Shown: positions 1 through 8,826, counted from the first letter of the stretch. The stretch: DNA of 64,000 bases from Paludibacteraceae bacterium (GCA_017439235.1 JAFSJN010000019.1:1-64000), one strand, 5' to 3'. The notes: generated from the sequence alone by a model not told the origin. Program-made: numbers and translations.

Positions 1-91
1 AAATTTGAAATTTGAAATTTGATATTTTCATCCTGTAATATGTAACCGCTAACCGCTAACCCATAACCCATAACCCGTAACCCGCTAACCC
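1..91. repeat. Two short heptad repeat arrays with five evenly spaced C-runs
   Basis: Positions 1-21 are three copies of the heptad AAATTTG. Positions 43-91 are an imperfect run of heptads of the type AACCGCT / AACCCAT / AACCCGT. Runs of CCC lie at 60-62, 67-69, 74-76, 81-83 and 89-91, so the opposite strand, which is the transcribed strand of the receptor gene ending at 92, carries five GGG runs separated by 4-5 nt. This is a telomere-like, G-quadruplex-capable pattern directly after a stop codon. No gene is visible here. Its role is unknown; slippage-prone non-coding repeat is the plain reading. Confidence 0.75.
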
Positions 92-2740
92 TTAAAACCC
101 AATCGACAATCCCAACGTAAACGTATGCGCTAACGGATAGGTACGTTTATCGTCCACGCCGATGGTGGAGTTGATGTTCGTACTGTTGATGATAGGTGTA
201 TGACCCGAATAGGCGGTGATAGTACCTATATTATTCATTGTCAGCACCAAGCGCAGGGTCTCCACCACTTTATTCACCGGCAGCGGCACCTGATAACCTA
301 ACGTGATGTAATCGAAGTTGACGTAATCACCTTTCTCCAGCCAGTAGTCGGTCACCTGTTGGTCGTATATCTTAGCTTTAGGCGCATCGCGGAGCACGTT
401 ATAGAACGGCAGTGAACCGAGGTTCATATATGCCAGCGAGGTGCCGTTGAAGATCTTATGCCCAAAGGCGCCGTTGATTTGGATGGATAAGTCCCAGTTC
501 TTATATTTAAGACTGATATTTGATCCCAACAGCACTTTAGGTGTCGCTTGTCCGGCTATGTAACGTTCACCTTCGCCGTAGGTGTATCCGCCCTTGCCGT
601 TATCCACCAGTCCCGTGCAGCGTGGCAAATAGAACGTGCCCAAGGGTTGTCCCACTATCTGCCATACTATATCGTTGTCGCCGCCTTTGGAACCGGCACC
701 TTCGACAGACGCTATAGCCTGGTAATCGGCGGCATAGAGCCACTCGTCGCCATGCTGACCGCTCAGGCTCAGTAACTTATTACGCTGCCAGGTCACATTG
801 GCATTGATGCTCAGCTTCCAGTCTTTGGTCTTCACTATCGTGCCGCCTATCGATATCTCTACACCTTCGTTACGCATGCTGCCGAGGTTGGCGATGAGCG
901 TGGGGTAGGTATAGGGCGGCGTAGACACGCGGTAGGGATAGAGCATGTCCGTGATGAGGGTGTTGTAATAACTGATATTGGTGAGCAGGCGTCCCTTAAA
1001 CATACTCAGGTCCACACCTACGTTACCCGTGTGGCTGACTTCCCATTTCAAATCCGGATTGGCATTGCGGAGCATAGCATACGTCGTGATACCCTTGCCC
1101 TTCACTTCCGTCACTCCGTTAGGCTCGTACAGCGACATCGTCAGGTAACTGTCGATAGCCGATTGGTTGCCCGACAGACCGTAGCCGCCGTTGAGACGCA
1201 GGTGGTCCAGTACATCGTTTTGCGGCATCCAAGGCTCGTTGGACAGCGTCCACGAAGCGGAGATAGAAGGGAACCAGCCCCATCGGTTGTTAGTGCCGAA
1301 CTTACTGCTGCCGTCCGTACGTATCGAGGCTGTCAGGTTATAGCGGTCGAGAAGGGTATAACTCACGCGCCCCATGAACGATACCATGTTCGCTTGCACC
1401 TTGTACGAGTCGGTGCCGTCCCATGGCCGTATCGAACCACCCGACAACCGGTCAGCACCTATGAGATTAGCGCCCGATTGATAAGTCGTCACGTGAAAGC
1501 CCTCGGCCTTATTGGTGCTAATCTCCGCCAACGCCATAGCCGATAAGGCGTGTATGCCCCAACTCTGGTTGTAGTCGAGAATCATGTTCGCTAAGATATC
1601 GTGCGTCTTGCCCGTCGAACGATAAGCCAGACCGCCTTCCTCCGTAGGAGCCGTCAGTTCGTCATCTATGCGGTGATAGGTATAGGCGGCTAATAACTTA
1701 AGATGCAGCGGCTCGATGAGTTTGAAATCCAGGTGCAGGTTAGTGCTGATATGTGCATCCGAAGGCTGACCGGTGTTCTCCAACCACGCCAGAGGGTGGG
1801 CAATCTGACTCGCACCCGGGTCACCGTCCCAACCGCCACTCGCATTACGCGAGGCCGGGTAGGTGGGATTGAAACAGGCGGCGCTGTAGAACAGTTTTTT
1901 CTCGTTAAAAGGATTCTTACTCTGCTGCAGCGAACCGAACATGCCGATATTGATTCTCAGCACGTCGTTCCACATCCGCTGCGTGAGGTTCATATTCGCG
2001 ATAAACGACCGCGAACCTGTTCCTTTGACTACGTACTGGTCGTCTATATAACCTATACTCGCGCGGTAGGTGGTCAACTTAGTGCCGCCGGTGAAGGCCA
2101 GGTGATGGTGATGCGAGAACGAGGTGCGCGTAATCTTCTTCTGCCAGTTGGTATTGGCACCCTTGTCCATATACGATAACTCGTGCTCCTGACAGAACGC
2201 GCGGTAGGCAGCGGCACTCAGCATAGGCAGCGTCTTATATACCGCCCCCACCGAGAACGAACCGTTATAATGGATGCGCAGCTTGCCTTCACTACCTTTC
2301 AGCGTCGTCACTTCTATCACACCCGATGCCCCGCGTGAACCGAACTGCGCCGTCTCGGAGGCGTCTTTGAGAATGCGAAAACTCTCTATATCGGTCGGGT
2401 TGACAGTGGAGAGCAGACTCATATCGCCGATTACGCCGTCTACTATTATCAACGGGTCACTGCTGCCCGACAGCGATATCGTACCGCGCAGACGCACTGC
2501 ACTCATAGCGTTCTCGCCACTCCGGTCTACCGTCATACCGGCTACACGACCGCGAATAACATCTATCGCATTCGACGACTGGTCGCGGTTGTTCATGTCC
2601 TCTTGACCTATCGTCGTACCGTACGCACCCGGCTGAGACACCTGCGTAGAGTCTTTCTGCGCCTGCAGGGGCGCTATAGCCCCTACGCCTCCTGCCATCA
2701 TCGTCACTATGACTGCCAACACGAAGAATCGCTTACTCAT
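92..2740 (-). CDS. SusC/RagA-like TonB-dependent outer membrane receptor without the N-terminal carboxypeptidase-D-like domain
   Basis: This 882-residue protein starts with a signal peptide (residues 1-28, ending LQAQ). A TonB plug domain follows almost at once (about 40-150; motifs VIRGRVAGM, VRLRGT and LIIVDGV are typical of the SusC family). The rest fits a beta-barrel and ends in a terminal phenylalanine (GLSIGF), as outer membrane proteins do. SusC proteins import oligosaccharides or other large nutrients together with a SusD lipoprotein. Most SusC proteins have a carboxypeptidase-D-like domain before the plug and exceed 950 residues; here that domain is absent. A SusD partner would be expected downstream, left of position 1, but the 91 bases left hold only repeats. 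Upstream lies a consensus promoter at 2766-2797. Family assignment is firm; substrate is unknown. Confidence 0.92.
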   Translation of the reverse strand: MSKRFFVLAVIVTMMAGGVGAIAPLQAQKDSTQVSQPGAYGTTIGQEDMNNRDQSSNAIDVIRGRVAGMTVDRSGENAMSAVRLRGTISLSGSSDPLIIVDGVIGDMSLLSTVNPTDIESFRILKDASETAQFGSRGASGVIEVTTLKGSEGKLRIHYNGSFSVGAVYKTLPMLSAAAYRAFCQEHELSYMDKGANTNWQKKITRTSFSHHHHLAFTGGTKLTTYRASIGYIDDQYVVKGTGSRSFIANMNLTQRMWNDVLRINIGMFGSLQQSKNPFNEKKLFYSAACFNPTYPASRNASGGWDGDPGASQIAHPLAWLENTGQPSDAHISTNLHLDFKLIEPLHLKLLAAYTYHRIDDELTAPTEEGGLAYRSTGKTHDILANMILDYNQSWGIHALSAMALAEISTNKAEGFHVTTYQSGANLIGADRLSGGSIRPWDGTDSYKVQANMVSFMGRVSYTLLDRYNLTASIRTDGSSKFGTNNRWGWFPSISASWTLSNEPWMPQNDVLDHLRLNGGYGLSGNQSAIDSYLTMSLYEPNGVTEVKGKGITTYAMLRNANPDLKWEVSHTGNVGVDLSMFKGRLLTNISYYNTLITDMLYPYRVSTPPYTYPTLIANLGSMRNEGVEISIGGTIVKTKDWKLSINANVTWQRNKLLSLSGQHGDEWLYAADYQAIASVEGAGSKGGDNDIVWQIVGQPLGTFYLPRCTGLVDNGKGGYTYGEGERYIAGQATPKVLLGSNISLKYKNWDLSIQINGAFGHKIFNGTSLAYMNLGSLPFYNVLRDAPKAKIYDQQVTDYWLEKGDYVNFDYITLGYQVPLPVNKVVETLRLVLTMNNIGTITAYSGHTPIINSTNINSTIGVDDKRTYPLAHTFTLGLSIGF

Positions 2741-2765
2741 GGTCGTTTATTCTTCATTTCGGCTG

Positions 2766-2797
2766 CAAATATACTACAAAAATAGCATATACACAAA
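2766..2797 (-). promoter_or_regulatory. Bacteroidota-type promoter for the SusC-like receptor gene
   Basis: On the minus strand the -33 element TTTG (2794-2797) and the -7 element TATATTTG (2766-2773) are separated by exactly 20 nt. Transcription would start near 2759, about 20 nt before the start codon at 2740. Confidence 0.8.
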
Positions 2798-2951
2798 TTT
2801 TTCCCCTATATTTTCGTCCAAATGAATATTATTCATTGTTTTCAGACCGATTATTAGTCAAAATCCCCTCCCTCACGCGTGCGCACACTTTAATCTAAGG
2901 TCTTACAGAATTTGCTGTTTCCGGGTGTCGTCATTTTTTGTTGTCCAAAAA

Positions 2952-2983
2952 TTTGCGTATGTGGAAAAATCTTTGTACTTTTG
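2952..2983 (+). promoter_or_regulatory. Bacteroidota-type promoter for the 153-residue unknown gene
   Basis: TTTG at 2952-2955 and TACTTTTG at 2976-2983, spaced by 20 nt. The predicted transcription start near 2990 leaves about 20 nt before the ATG at 3010. Confidence 0.8.
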
Positions 2984-3009
2984 CAACGGATTTGCAAAGT
3001 TGACCGATT

Positions 3010-3471
3010 ATGACCACTTTATCGCATAAGGAAAAAGAGGCTATCATGAAGGATATGAAGTCCTTTGATGAGCCTATGCCGGCTGTCGGAATCTTCTGGT
3101 ATGACCCTGCAGAACACGATTTCTTCGGTGTGTATAAGAAAGAGCTGACGCCTAAGATGGTAGAAGAGGCAGCAGATAAAGGTCTGCCTTATATCAACTA
3201 CCAGACCTTGCACCGCCAGATCTGGCAGAAACAGTATTTCCGTGCGCTTGCCCAACATGAGCCTACAAAGTTTAGCGGCGACTATACACAGGTGCCCCGA
3301 GGCAGGGTCGCTTGGGCGGTGGACCATTTTGTGGTCTTTGTCGGCCGGTGGGCAAAAGATATTGAGGACGAGTTGACTGAACTATTAGAGAAATATTTCG
3401 CCCTGCCGTATTTTGAATTCAAATACGATGATCATTGGGACCTTGGTCATGGCTGGTCCGGCGATCTCTAA
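3010..3471 (+). CDS. Conserved-looking hypothetical protein, 153 residues
   Basis: I do not recognise a family with confidence. The product is acidic, rich in aromatic residues (motifs IFWYDPAEHDFFGVY near residues 29-43 and DDHWDLGHGWSGDL at the C-terminus), with no signal peptide and no membrane segment, so it should be cytoplasmic. Charged residues in the middle and a helix-like stretch near 120-135 suggest a compact globular domain. A second in-frame ATG at 3046 (MKDMKSF) is a possible alternative start, but the ATG at 3010 sits at a suitable distance from the consensus promoter. It is a single-gene unit: it has its own promoter, and a new promoter for the RNA gene begins 40 nt after its stop. 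Confidence 0.75.
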   Translation: MTTLSHKEKEAIMKDMKSFDEPMPAVGIFWYDPAEHDFFGVYKKELTPKMVEEAADKGLPYINYQTLHRQIWQKQYFRALAQHEPTKFSGDYTQVPRGRVAWAVDHFVVFVGRWAKDIEDELTELLEKYFALPYFEFKYDDHWDLGHGWSGDL

Positions 3472-3510
3472 TCACAAAATAACGAATATCTGCAGATTTT
3501 TACAAATAAA

Positions 3511-3542
3511 TTTGTATATGTGAGAAAAATTCATTACCTTTG
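3511..3542 (+). promoter_or_regulatory. Bacteroidota-type promoter for the 6S-like RNA
   Basis: TTTG at 3511-3514 and TACCTTTG at 3535-3542, spacer 20 nt, start expected near 3549. No protein-coding frame follows for nearly 600 nt; instead a structured RNA with a terminator follows. Confidence 0.8.
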
Positions 3543-3548
3543 CAGCCA

Positions 3549-3910
3549 AATGCAGCAAAGGAATAGAATGGCTGGATCAACATCAAGAGACGCATTAACC
3601 AACATATCGCTGATGCCGGCAGCGTAAAAAAGCGGCACGTCAGATCTGAGACGTTAAATGGGATGACATATTGAAAGGCGTTTATTGAAACGTTGTTTGC
3701 GACTCCTTGAAACTTCGCAACTTTCAACAGAATAAAGTCGTAGCAACAGCAATGAATGTCCATGTGGGTATGTATAATTGTGCCCCACGCCCATCATAGG
3801 GCGAGGTGGGTAATACATATCGGGCGTGGATTTCGGTTGTTATTCTACTTTATTCGGGCAATGCGAAGGCCTCAAGGAGCGTGAAGAGCAAGTGAAACTT
3901 CACGCTTTTT
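3549..3910 (+). ncRNA. Structured non-coding RNA with a 6S-like rod (3703-3879)
   Basis: A consensus promoter at 3511-3542 and a terminator at 3878-3910 bracket about 360 nt with no credible coding frame. The 3' half folds into one long rod. Its paired segments are 3703-3710 with 3872-3879, 3713-3719 with 3862-3868, 3730-3738 with 3847-3855, 3759-3764 with 3825-3830 (one G-U), 3769-3775 with 3813-3819, and 3784-3792 with 3799-3810 closing the tip. The unpaired or weakly paired segments 3739-3758 and 3831-3846 would form the large central bubble that 6S RNA uses to mimic an open promoter and bind RNA polymerase. The rod of about 180 nt fits 6S size. The 5' leader (3549-3702) holds small hairpins such as 3608-3612/3620-3624 and 3637-3641/3650-3654 and is not explained by 6S. 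I see no tRNA-like T-arm or tag codons, which argues against tmRNA. The structure is seen directly; the 6S identity is inferred. Confidence 0.62.
3878..3910 (+). terminator. Intrinsic terminator of the 6S-like RNA
   Basis: A perfect 9-bp stem AGCGTGAAG (3878-3886) / CTTCACGCT (3898-3906) is followed by T residues to 3910. Confidence 0.85.
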
Positions 3911-4134
3911 CTATGTGTGTACATACTGGAAGGACTCCATCACGGAGGTGCAACGAGTCAATCACGTATCATACCTGACCTTATATATACTTTGTATATA
4001 TCGCGTGATTTTGGTAAAAGCAGGTGCAAACCTTGTTCCGATTCTGTCTCGATTGTGTCTCGTTAGTCTGATTTGGATAAGTGAGGGGGAGAAAGAAAGT
4101 AAACAAACTGAAATAAATATAACAAAAACATATT
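3911..4134. other. Leader region before the 1303-residue secreted protein gene
   Basis: No coding frame of substance. A TATATACTTTG-like box near 3982-3992 resembles a -7 element but has a one-base longer gap and no matching TTTG upstream, so I cannot name a promoter. The region becomes A-rich just before the ATG at 4135, as is usual for Bacteroidota translation starts that lack a Shine-Dalgarno sequence. Confidence 0.4.
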
Positions 4135-7100
4135 ATGAAAAAGTTATTTAACTTTAAATTGTTGGTACTCTTCGGAGTAATGGTAATGAGTATTAATTCC
4201 GCGTGGGCTGGGAATCCTGTGTACATTCAATTGCAGGGAACCAGTAGCGGAGAGCCGCATGAAGCAAATGCTGTGCCTTATGTGGCATATAACTCTAATG
4301 GATGGTCCAATAAAGTAAAAACAACCGTTTTAAACGAAAGCAATGGTTGGGGATTTTATGATATGCCTGATGACGCGTTCGACATTTATAGAGGTAATAA
4401 TAGTGGTACATGCTGGGACAAGCTTATTTATACAGATCAAGGGGCTGGTATCTATTATGTTTACAAAGAAGATGGAACAGTAAAAATTTCGCGTACTACT
4501 ACTTGGACAGCTGGTTGGGAAAATGCAGATCCGGACAATAATAGATGGGTGCAGGTATATGCCACTGGAGGAACAACCAACGCAACAGCTACTGATACAA
4601 AATATGATACGAATGTTGGATCTACGGTGACTTTATATTTAAAAGAATTCGGTGCTTGGGTTTGGAAAAATAGTAATGGTAATGTAGGAGAAATGACGCT
4701 GCATTTCAAAATGGCAAAAATTGGCTCTCCCGATACACCTATTGGAGACTGGAATACGATTGATCATAATGCAGTCGTAAGTAACGAAAAAGATGGTAAG
4801 ACATATCAAGCCTGGAAGTGGACGGGTGATGAAAACTTATTGGATATGTGTACGGGCGATGATAAGGTGTCCTTGACTTCTGGCAATTATAAACTAGAAT
4901 TCTATTATACTGCCCAGATGAACCGTGCAACAGGAGATGCGACTTGTCCGGAGACTTCTTATTTTAGTCGTAATGGAAGTAATTATTTTATTTTGTTTTC
5001 TATTCCTGCTCCTCAAGTTACTATCTCCGGTCGTCCATATGCAGGAATTGAGAGTATCGTAACAGCTGCACCTAAAGCCAATACAACTATTGATGGTCAG
5101 ACATTGCACTATAAATTTGAGCATGGACATGGAGATAGTTGGTCTGAAGTTCAGGGATATTCTACAACTGCGACATGCACATACACACCGAGTAGCACGA
5201 CTGATAATATTCGCGTAAAGATGAAAGTCGTTGACACTGGTGAGGAATCTGATTGGGTTGTACAAGATGTATATGAGCAATACTACATCTATGTAGAGGA
5301 TACACGCAATTGGGGACAGATGTGGGAGGCTATGAAGAATACTGATAATGACACATACTACCTGAATCGTGGTTTCCCGGGAGAAAAACTGATGGCATGC
5401 GATACAATTGATGAGAAACCTATTTATCGCGTCACATTGGATAGTTATTTCCATCGTTTGTGGTTGAGCGTTGGTGAAAATTCTAAACAAACGTATAACG
5501 ATGGTTTCCCGATTAACTATGACTTAGGCGAAACTTATGGTATCAAGAAACAGCATGCGGGAAACTGGTATCAACTATGTGAAGGAGGAGGACCCAATGA
5601 CTGCTATCTAAAAGACTATCCTACCGCTATCTTCCGCGTAGTTTCATATGATGGAGCGACAGGTAAAACCTATTACAGTAATGCCATCTCACCTACAGAA
5701 GGTACTGGAACGGTCTCTTTCTTTGCAAACCCTGCAAACGGTAGTAGTACTGTGAAGATTCAGACCTGGAGTCAGGGAGGCACAGGAGATGGAGCTCAGC
5801 ATATTGATGGAACATGGAATACCGCAGGTACTAATTATATCTCCAGTTGTTCTGATGTATCTGCAACCGGTACGGTCTTTACGGCGACATTGAGTAGTAG
5901 TTCGTTGACGAACTTTGCAAAGTACACCGGTGATTATGACATCCATGTTTATGCCAATACAGAGAACAATTTGGCTGGCGGTGTGGCTAAGGGCGGTGTT
6001 GGAACAAAGTTTACATACTTCGAACCGAACACGACCATCTTTGGTACAGAAGATTACAATCATTATTGGGTAGATTGGTTCCCGAAAGGAGAAGACATCA
6101 GTTGTGTCGGAACGGTAGGTAATATCTATAACTCTGACTTGGCAGGTGTGATCAGTACTGACCCGTACTCCCCTGATGGCCAAATCAAATCGGCAAATGG
6201 TGGTAACGTGCGCTTTGCCTATAATCCTTCTACCAATTATTTCAAACGAACCATTATCGCTGGTAGTGGTAGTGAGATTAAGATACAAGGTGCTCACGTG
6301 AATGCTAACGGAGCCGGTAAGGGAAACAAGTCCAGTTTCTCAGATGCTTCTGATTGGGTATATACCGCGTCTGCTGTGATTGACGGCGAAGCAACAGCAA
6401 CTATCACTACATCATATAACGGCTATGAACAAACATTAGCAGCAGACAAACAACTTATGGGTGGTGATCTGGCTAGTACATATAATGTTCTTATCACTTA
6501 CGATTATAAAACCAACCGTTTGTTGGCCGCATGGAAACCGGAAGGCGCATTTGAAGGATTTAATCTGGAGTCGAACTTGATAGTGGTTCGTACAGAGAAT
6601 GGAAATCCGACAGTTTTGAATATGGTAGATGGTGAAGATGCTGGTTCTGATGTTACAGATCTAAGTGGCATCTCGAAGATTTATGTCGCTTTGGAGTTAT
6701 TGCGTGACAGTTGGACCAATAAAGATAGCGAGAGTCCTGCTCCCTATGCAACACGTCGTATTGATGCGGGCTCATATTGCGACGAGTATTATTGGATCTC
6801 TTTGCCCTATGATTGTAATATCCGCGATATCTTTGGTATTGAGGGATATGGCAGTTCATGGGTCATCCAAACCTATCATGGTGATTATCGTGCACAAAAA
6901 GGTTGGTGGGCAGAACAGGGTAGTTGGTGGTACAATATGGATCACGCAACAGGTGTCATGAAAGCAAATCAGGGCTATGTGTTGCGCGTAACAAACTTAA
7001 ATGCCGACCATGGCGGAACACGTAGATTTGCTAATGAGGACGGCGCTAAGTTGTACTTATACTTCCCGTCAGCCGGTAGCAATCTTACGTTGGAAGAGAA

Positions 7101-8046
7101 GGGCGCATCTACTACGACAACAGTTCCGGAGCACAAATGTACTATTTGGCGCGGAAAAGAAAACAATCCTCAAACTAACGAAGGTAATCCAAGTTATGAT
7201 CGTCGTGCTATCGATTCTAACTGGAATATCATCGGTTCTCCGAGTTTCAATAGTGCAAAAATATCCACTACCGGATGGGGTACCTCGTATCCGACATCAC
7301 CAAATGTCAAAGGAGACTTGAAATTCTTCTACGAGTGGGCTGCCAATGGTGATCCTAAATACACGGTTAATACTTCGGTTAATTCGTTTGAGTTCCAAGC
7401 TACTCATGCTTATCTTGTTCAATATGCCGGAACGCTTACATGGGAGCCATTTGATTCCGATAACCCATTAGTGGGAAAGAAAGCCCCGGCTCGCTATAAT
7501 GAGGAATCCGCCGACCAGACACTCAAACTCGTTCTTAATCGTGACGGACAACAAACTGATGTTACGTATATCAGCCGCATGGCAGAGGGCGCAACCGAAG
7601 GATATGACCTGAACCTCGACTTAAGCAAGTTGATGAGTAAGACAGGAAACAATCTCTATACTATTGTCGGATTCTACAAGATGGCAGGTAACTGCTTGCC
7701 GGATACGGTAAGCATCGTACCAGTCGGAGTGCAATTAGCTACAGCCGGTGAATACACCTTCTCGATGCCGGATGGTACAAAAGGTACAGGTGTAACGCTC
7801 GTGGATAATGTCGCTCATACGCGTACCAACCTGGCGCTGATGGATTACACCTTAGATTTACCCGCGGGTACGCACGAAGGTCGCTTCACTCTTGAACTCT
7901 CGCCCATCGCGCAGAATCCGACAGACATTCGAACGATTGGCAATGAGGGCAGTGAGAGCGGAGTGCGCAAAGTAATAGTAGACGGTCTACTATATATCGT
8001 CAAAGAAGGCGTAGCGTACGATGCGCGCGGTAATCGCGTTAAATAA
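4135..8046 (+). CDS. Large secreted protein with a C-terminal type IX-like sorting tail
   Basis: This 1303-residue protein has a clear signal peptide (residues 1-25, ending NSAWA). The body is rich in Trp, Tyr, Gly, Ser, Thr and Asn with many predicted short beta strands, as in extracellular beta-sandwich proteins, but I cannot name catalytic domains. The last 26 residues (RKVIVDGLLYIVKEG then VAYDARGNRVK) match the pattern KV-x2-(D/N)G-x-L-x-I-x-(K/R)-EG-x2-Y found also at the end of the PL9-type lyase at 32044-34113. Such tails in Bacteroidales are taken as recognition domains for type IX secretion and surface anchoring. The coding sequence is more A/T-rich than the housekeeping operon. The small gene at 8082-8462 follows immediately and is likely co-transcribed. 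Secretion is well supported, sorting route is inferred, and substrate is unknown. Confidence 0.85.
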   Translation: MKKLFNFKLLVLFGVMVMSINSAWAGNPVYIQLQGTSSGEPHEANAVPYVAYNSNGWSNKVKTTVLNESNGWGFYDMPDDAFDIYRGNNSGTCWDKLIYTDQGAGIYYVYKEDGTVKISRTTTWTAGWENADPDNNRWVQVYATGGTTNATATDTKYDTNVGSTVTLYLKEFGAWVWKNSNGNVGEMTLHFKMAKIGSPDTPIGDWNTIDHNAVVSNEKDGKTYQAWKWTGDENLLDMCTGDDKVSLTSGNYKLEFYYTAQMNRATGDATCPETSYFSRNGSNYFILFSIPAPQVTISGRPYAGIESIVTAAPKANTTIDGQTLHYKFEHGHGDSWSEVQGYSTTATCTYTPSSTTDNIRVKMKVVDTGEESDWVVQDVYEQYYIYVEDTRNWGQMWEAMKNTDNDTYYLNRGFPGEKLMACDTIDEKPIYRVTLDSYFHRLWLSVGENSKQTYNDGFPINYDLGETYGIKKQHAGNWYQLCEGGGPNDCYLKDYPTAIFRVVSYDGATGKTYYSNAISPTEGTGTVSFFANPANGSSTVKIQTWSQGGTGDGAQHIDGTWNTAGTNYISSCSDVSATGTVFTATLSSSSLTNFAKYTGDYDIHVYANTENNLAGGVAKGGVGTKFTYFEPNTTIFGTEDYNHYWVDWFPKGEDISCVGTVGNIYNSDLAGVISTDPYSPDGQIKSANGGNVRFAYNPSTNYFKRTIIAGSGSEIKIQGAHVNANGAGKGNKSSFSDASDWVYTASAVIDGEATATITTSYNGYEQTLAADKQLMGGDLASTYNVLITYDYKTNRLLAAWKPEGAFEGFNLESNLIVVRTENGNPTVLNMVDGEDAGSDVTDLSGISKIYVALELLRDSWTNKDSESPAPYATRRIDAGSYCDEYYWISLPYDCNIRDIFGIEGYGSSWVIQTYHGDYRAQKGWWAEQGSWWYNMDHATGVMKANQGYVLRVTNLNADHGGTRRFANEDGAKLYLYFPSAGSNLTLEEKGASTTTTVPEHKCTIWRGKENNPQTNEGNPSYDRRAIDSNWNIIGSPSFNSAKISTTGWGTSYPTSPNVKGDLKFFYEWAANGDPKYTVNTSVNSFEFQATHAYLVQYAGTLTWEPFDSDNPLVGKKAPARYNEESADQTLKLVLNRDGQQTDVTYISRMAEGATEGYDLNLDLSKLMSKTGNNLYTIVGFYKMAGNCLPDTVSIVPVGVQLATAGEYTFSMPDGTKGTGVTLVDNVAHTRTNLALMDYTLDLPAGTHEGRFTLELSPIAQNPTDIRTIGNEGSESGVRKVIVDGLLYIVKEGVAYDARGNRVK

Positions 8047-8081
8047 TGAATGAAGGAGTGAATGAATTAAGGACTGAAAGA

Positions 8082-8462
8082 ATGAAAGATATGAAGAATA
8101 CAATGATGACTCTGGCGGTGGGCATACTGATGGTATGCCTTCTACCCTTGACAGCTAACGCACAACAGGCACATGAATGGCATTCGACATCGACCATGCA
8201 GATGTCCGGTAGTAACTATTCCGCACAAGTGGGCGCTATTGGCGCAACTACCGTCTCAGATATGGCTACTACGACATCTTCTAGGCCCAGCCGCATTAGA
8301 GGTCGCCAAAAAGATGAGACGCAGGATGATCGTAACCCGACAGAAGCAACGGAAAGTTCCGATCAATCACCCATCGGAGATGCCCTGATGCCTTTATTGA
8401 TTATGGCTATGCTTTCCTGCGGAGTGGTGTACTATCGACGCAAAAAGGCGTTAAATAGTTAA
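8082..8462 (+). CDS. Small exported protein with C-terminal membrane anchor, companion of the large secreted protein
   Basis: From the ATG at 8082 the protein has 126 residues: a signal peptide (MKDMKNTMMTLAVG... to TANAQ), a short Ser/Thr-rich segment with HSTSTMQMSGSNY, a charged Arg/Asp/Glu linker, then PIGDALMPLLIMAMLSCGVVYY followed by RRKK. The order signal peptide - linker - single hydrophobic segment - basic tail suggests an inner-membrane-anchored periplasmic protein. A longer version could start at 8046, overlapping the previous stop as TAATG, but it would put acidic residues before the signal peptide, so I prefer 8082. From memory, small proteins ending in PIGDA plus a membrane segment occur beside type IX cargo genes in Bacteroidales; the role is not known. 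Confidence 0.75.
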   Translation: MKDMKNTMMTLAVGILMVCLLPLTANAQQAHEWHSTSTMQMSGSNYSAQVGAIGATTVSDMATTTSSRPSRIRGRQKDETQDDRNPTEATESSDQSPIGDALMPLLIMAMLSCGVVYYRRKKALNS

Positions 8463-8783
8463 GAGCTAAATACTACTGATGCGTTAACTTAAGTAACTTG
8501 CTCTGTCTATTGTTTATATTCATCAACCTATGAATATATTCAGACTTTTCGATTTGAAAAAAATATGTTTTTTATGTTTATGTCTTTTGAATGATTTAAC
8601 TCGAAGAGTAGGGGGAATTGGTGGTAAAAACTATCTAAAAATATATTTTTAAGGAGTTTTTAGCAGTAATTGACACAAAAAACAAAGTTTTTAATCATTC
8701 AAAAGTGTTTTGTCTGTTTTTTTTCTTAAAGTTATCGCATCAGTACTAAGAGCTAAAATCTAAGAGGTAAGAGTTAACCCAAC

Positions 8784-8806
8784 CCTCTCCAACGGAGAGG
8801 CATTTT
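8784..8806 (+). terminator. Intrinsic terminator downstream of the secreted-protein pair
   Basis: Stem CCTCTCC (8784-8790) / GGAGAGG (8794-8800) with a 3-nt loop, followed by CATTTTT. Confidence 0.75.
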
Positions 8807-8826
8807 TCATAATATTTTTATATCCG

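Noticed and set aside
1..91. CRISPR array
   Set aside because: Repeats are 7-bp units without spacers, and no cas gene is in the window.
3549..3910. Considered tmRNA or SRP RNA for the structured RNA
   Set aside because: No tRNA-like acceptor/T-arm, no tag-peptide codons ending in Ala-Ala, and no SRP GGAA/GGTG domain; the rod with central bubble fits 6S better.
3976..3992. Promoter for the 1303-residue protein gene
   Set aside because: TATATACTTTG has a one-base longer gap than TAnnTTTG and no TTTG lies 20 nt upstream.
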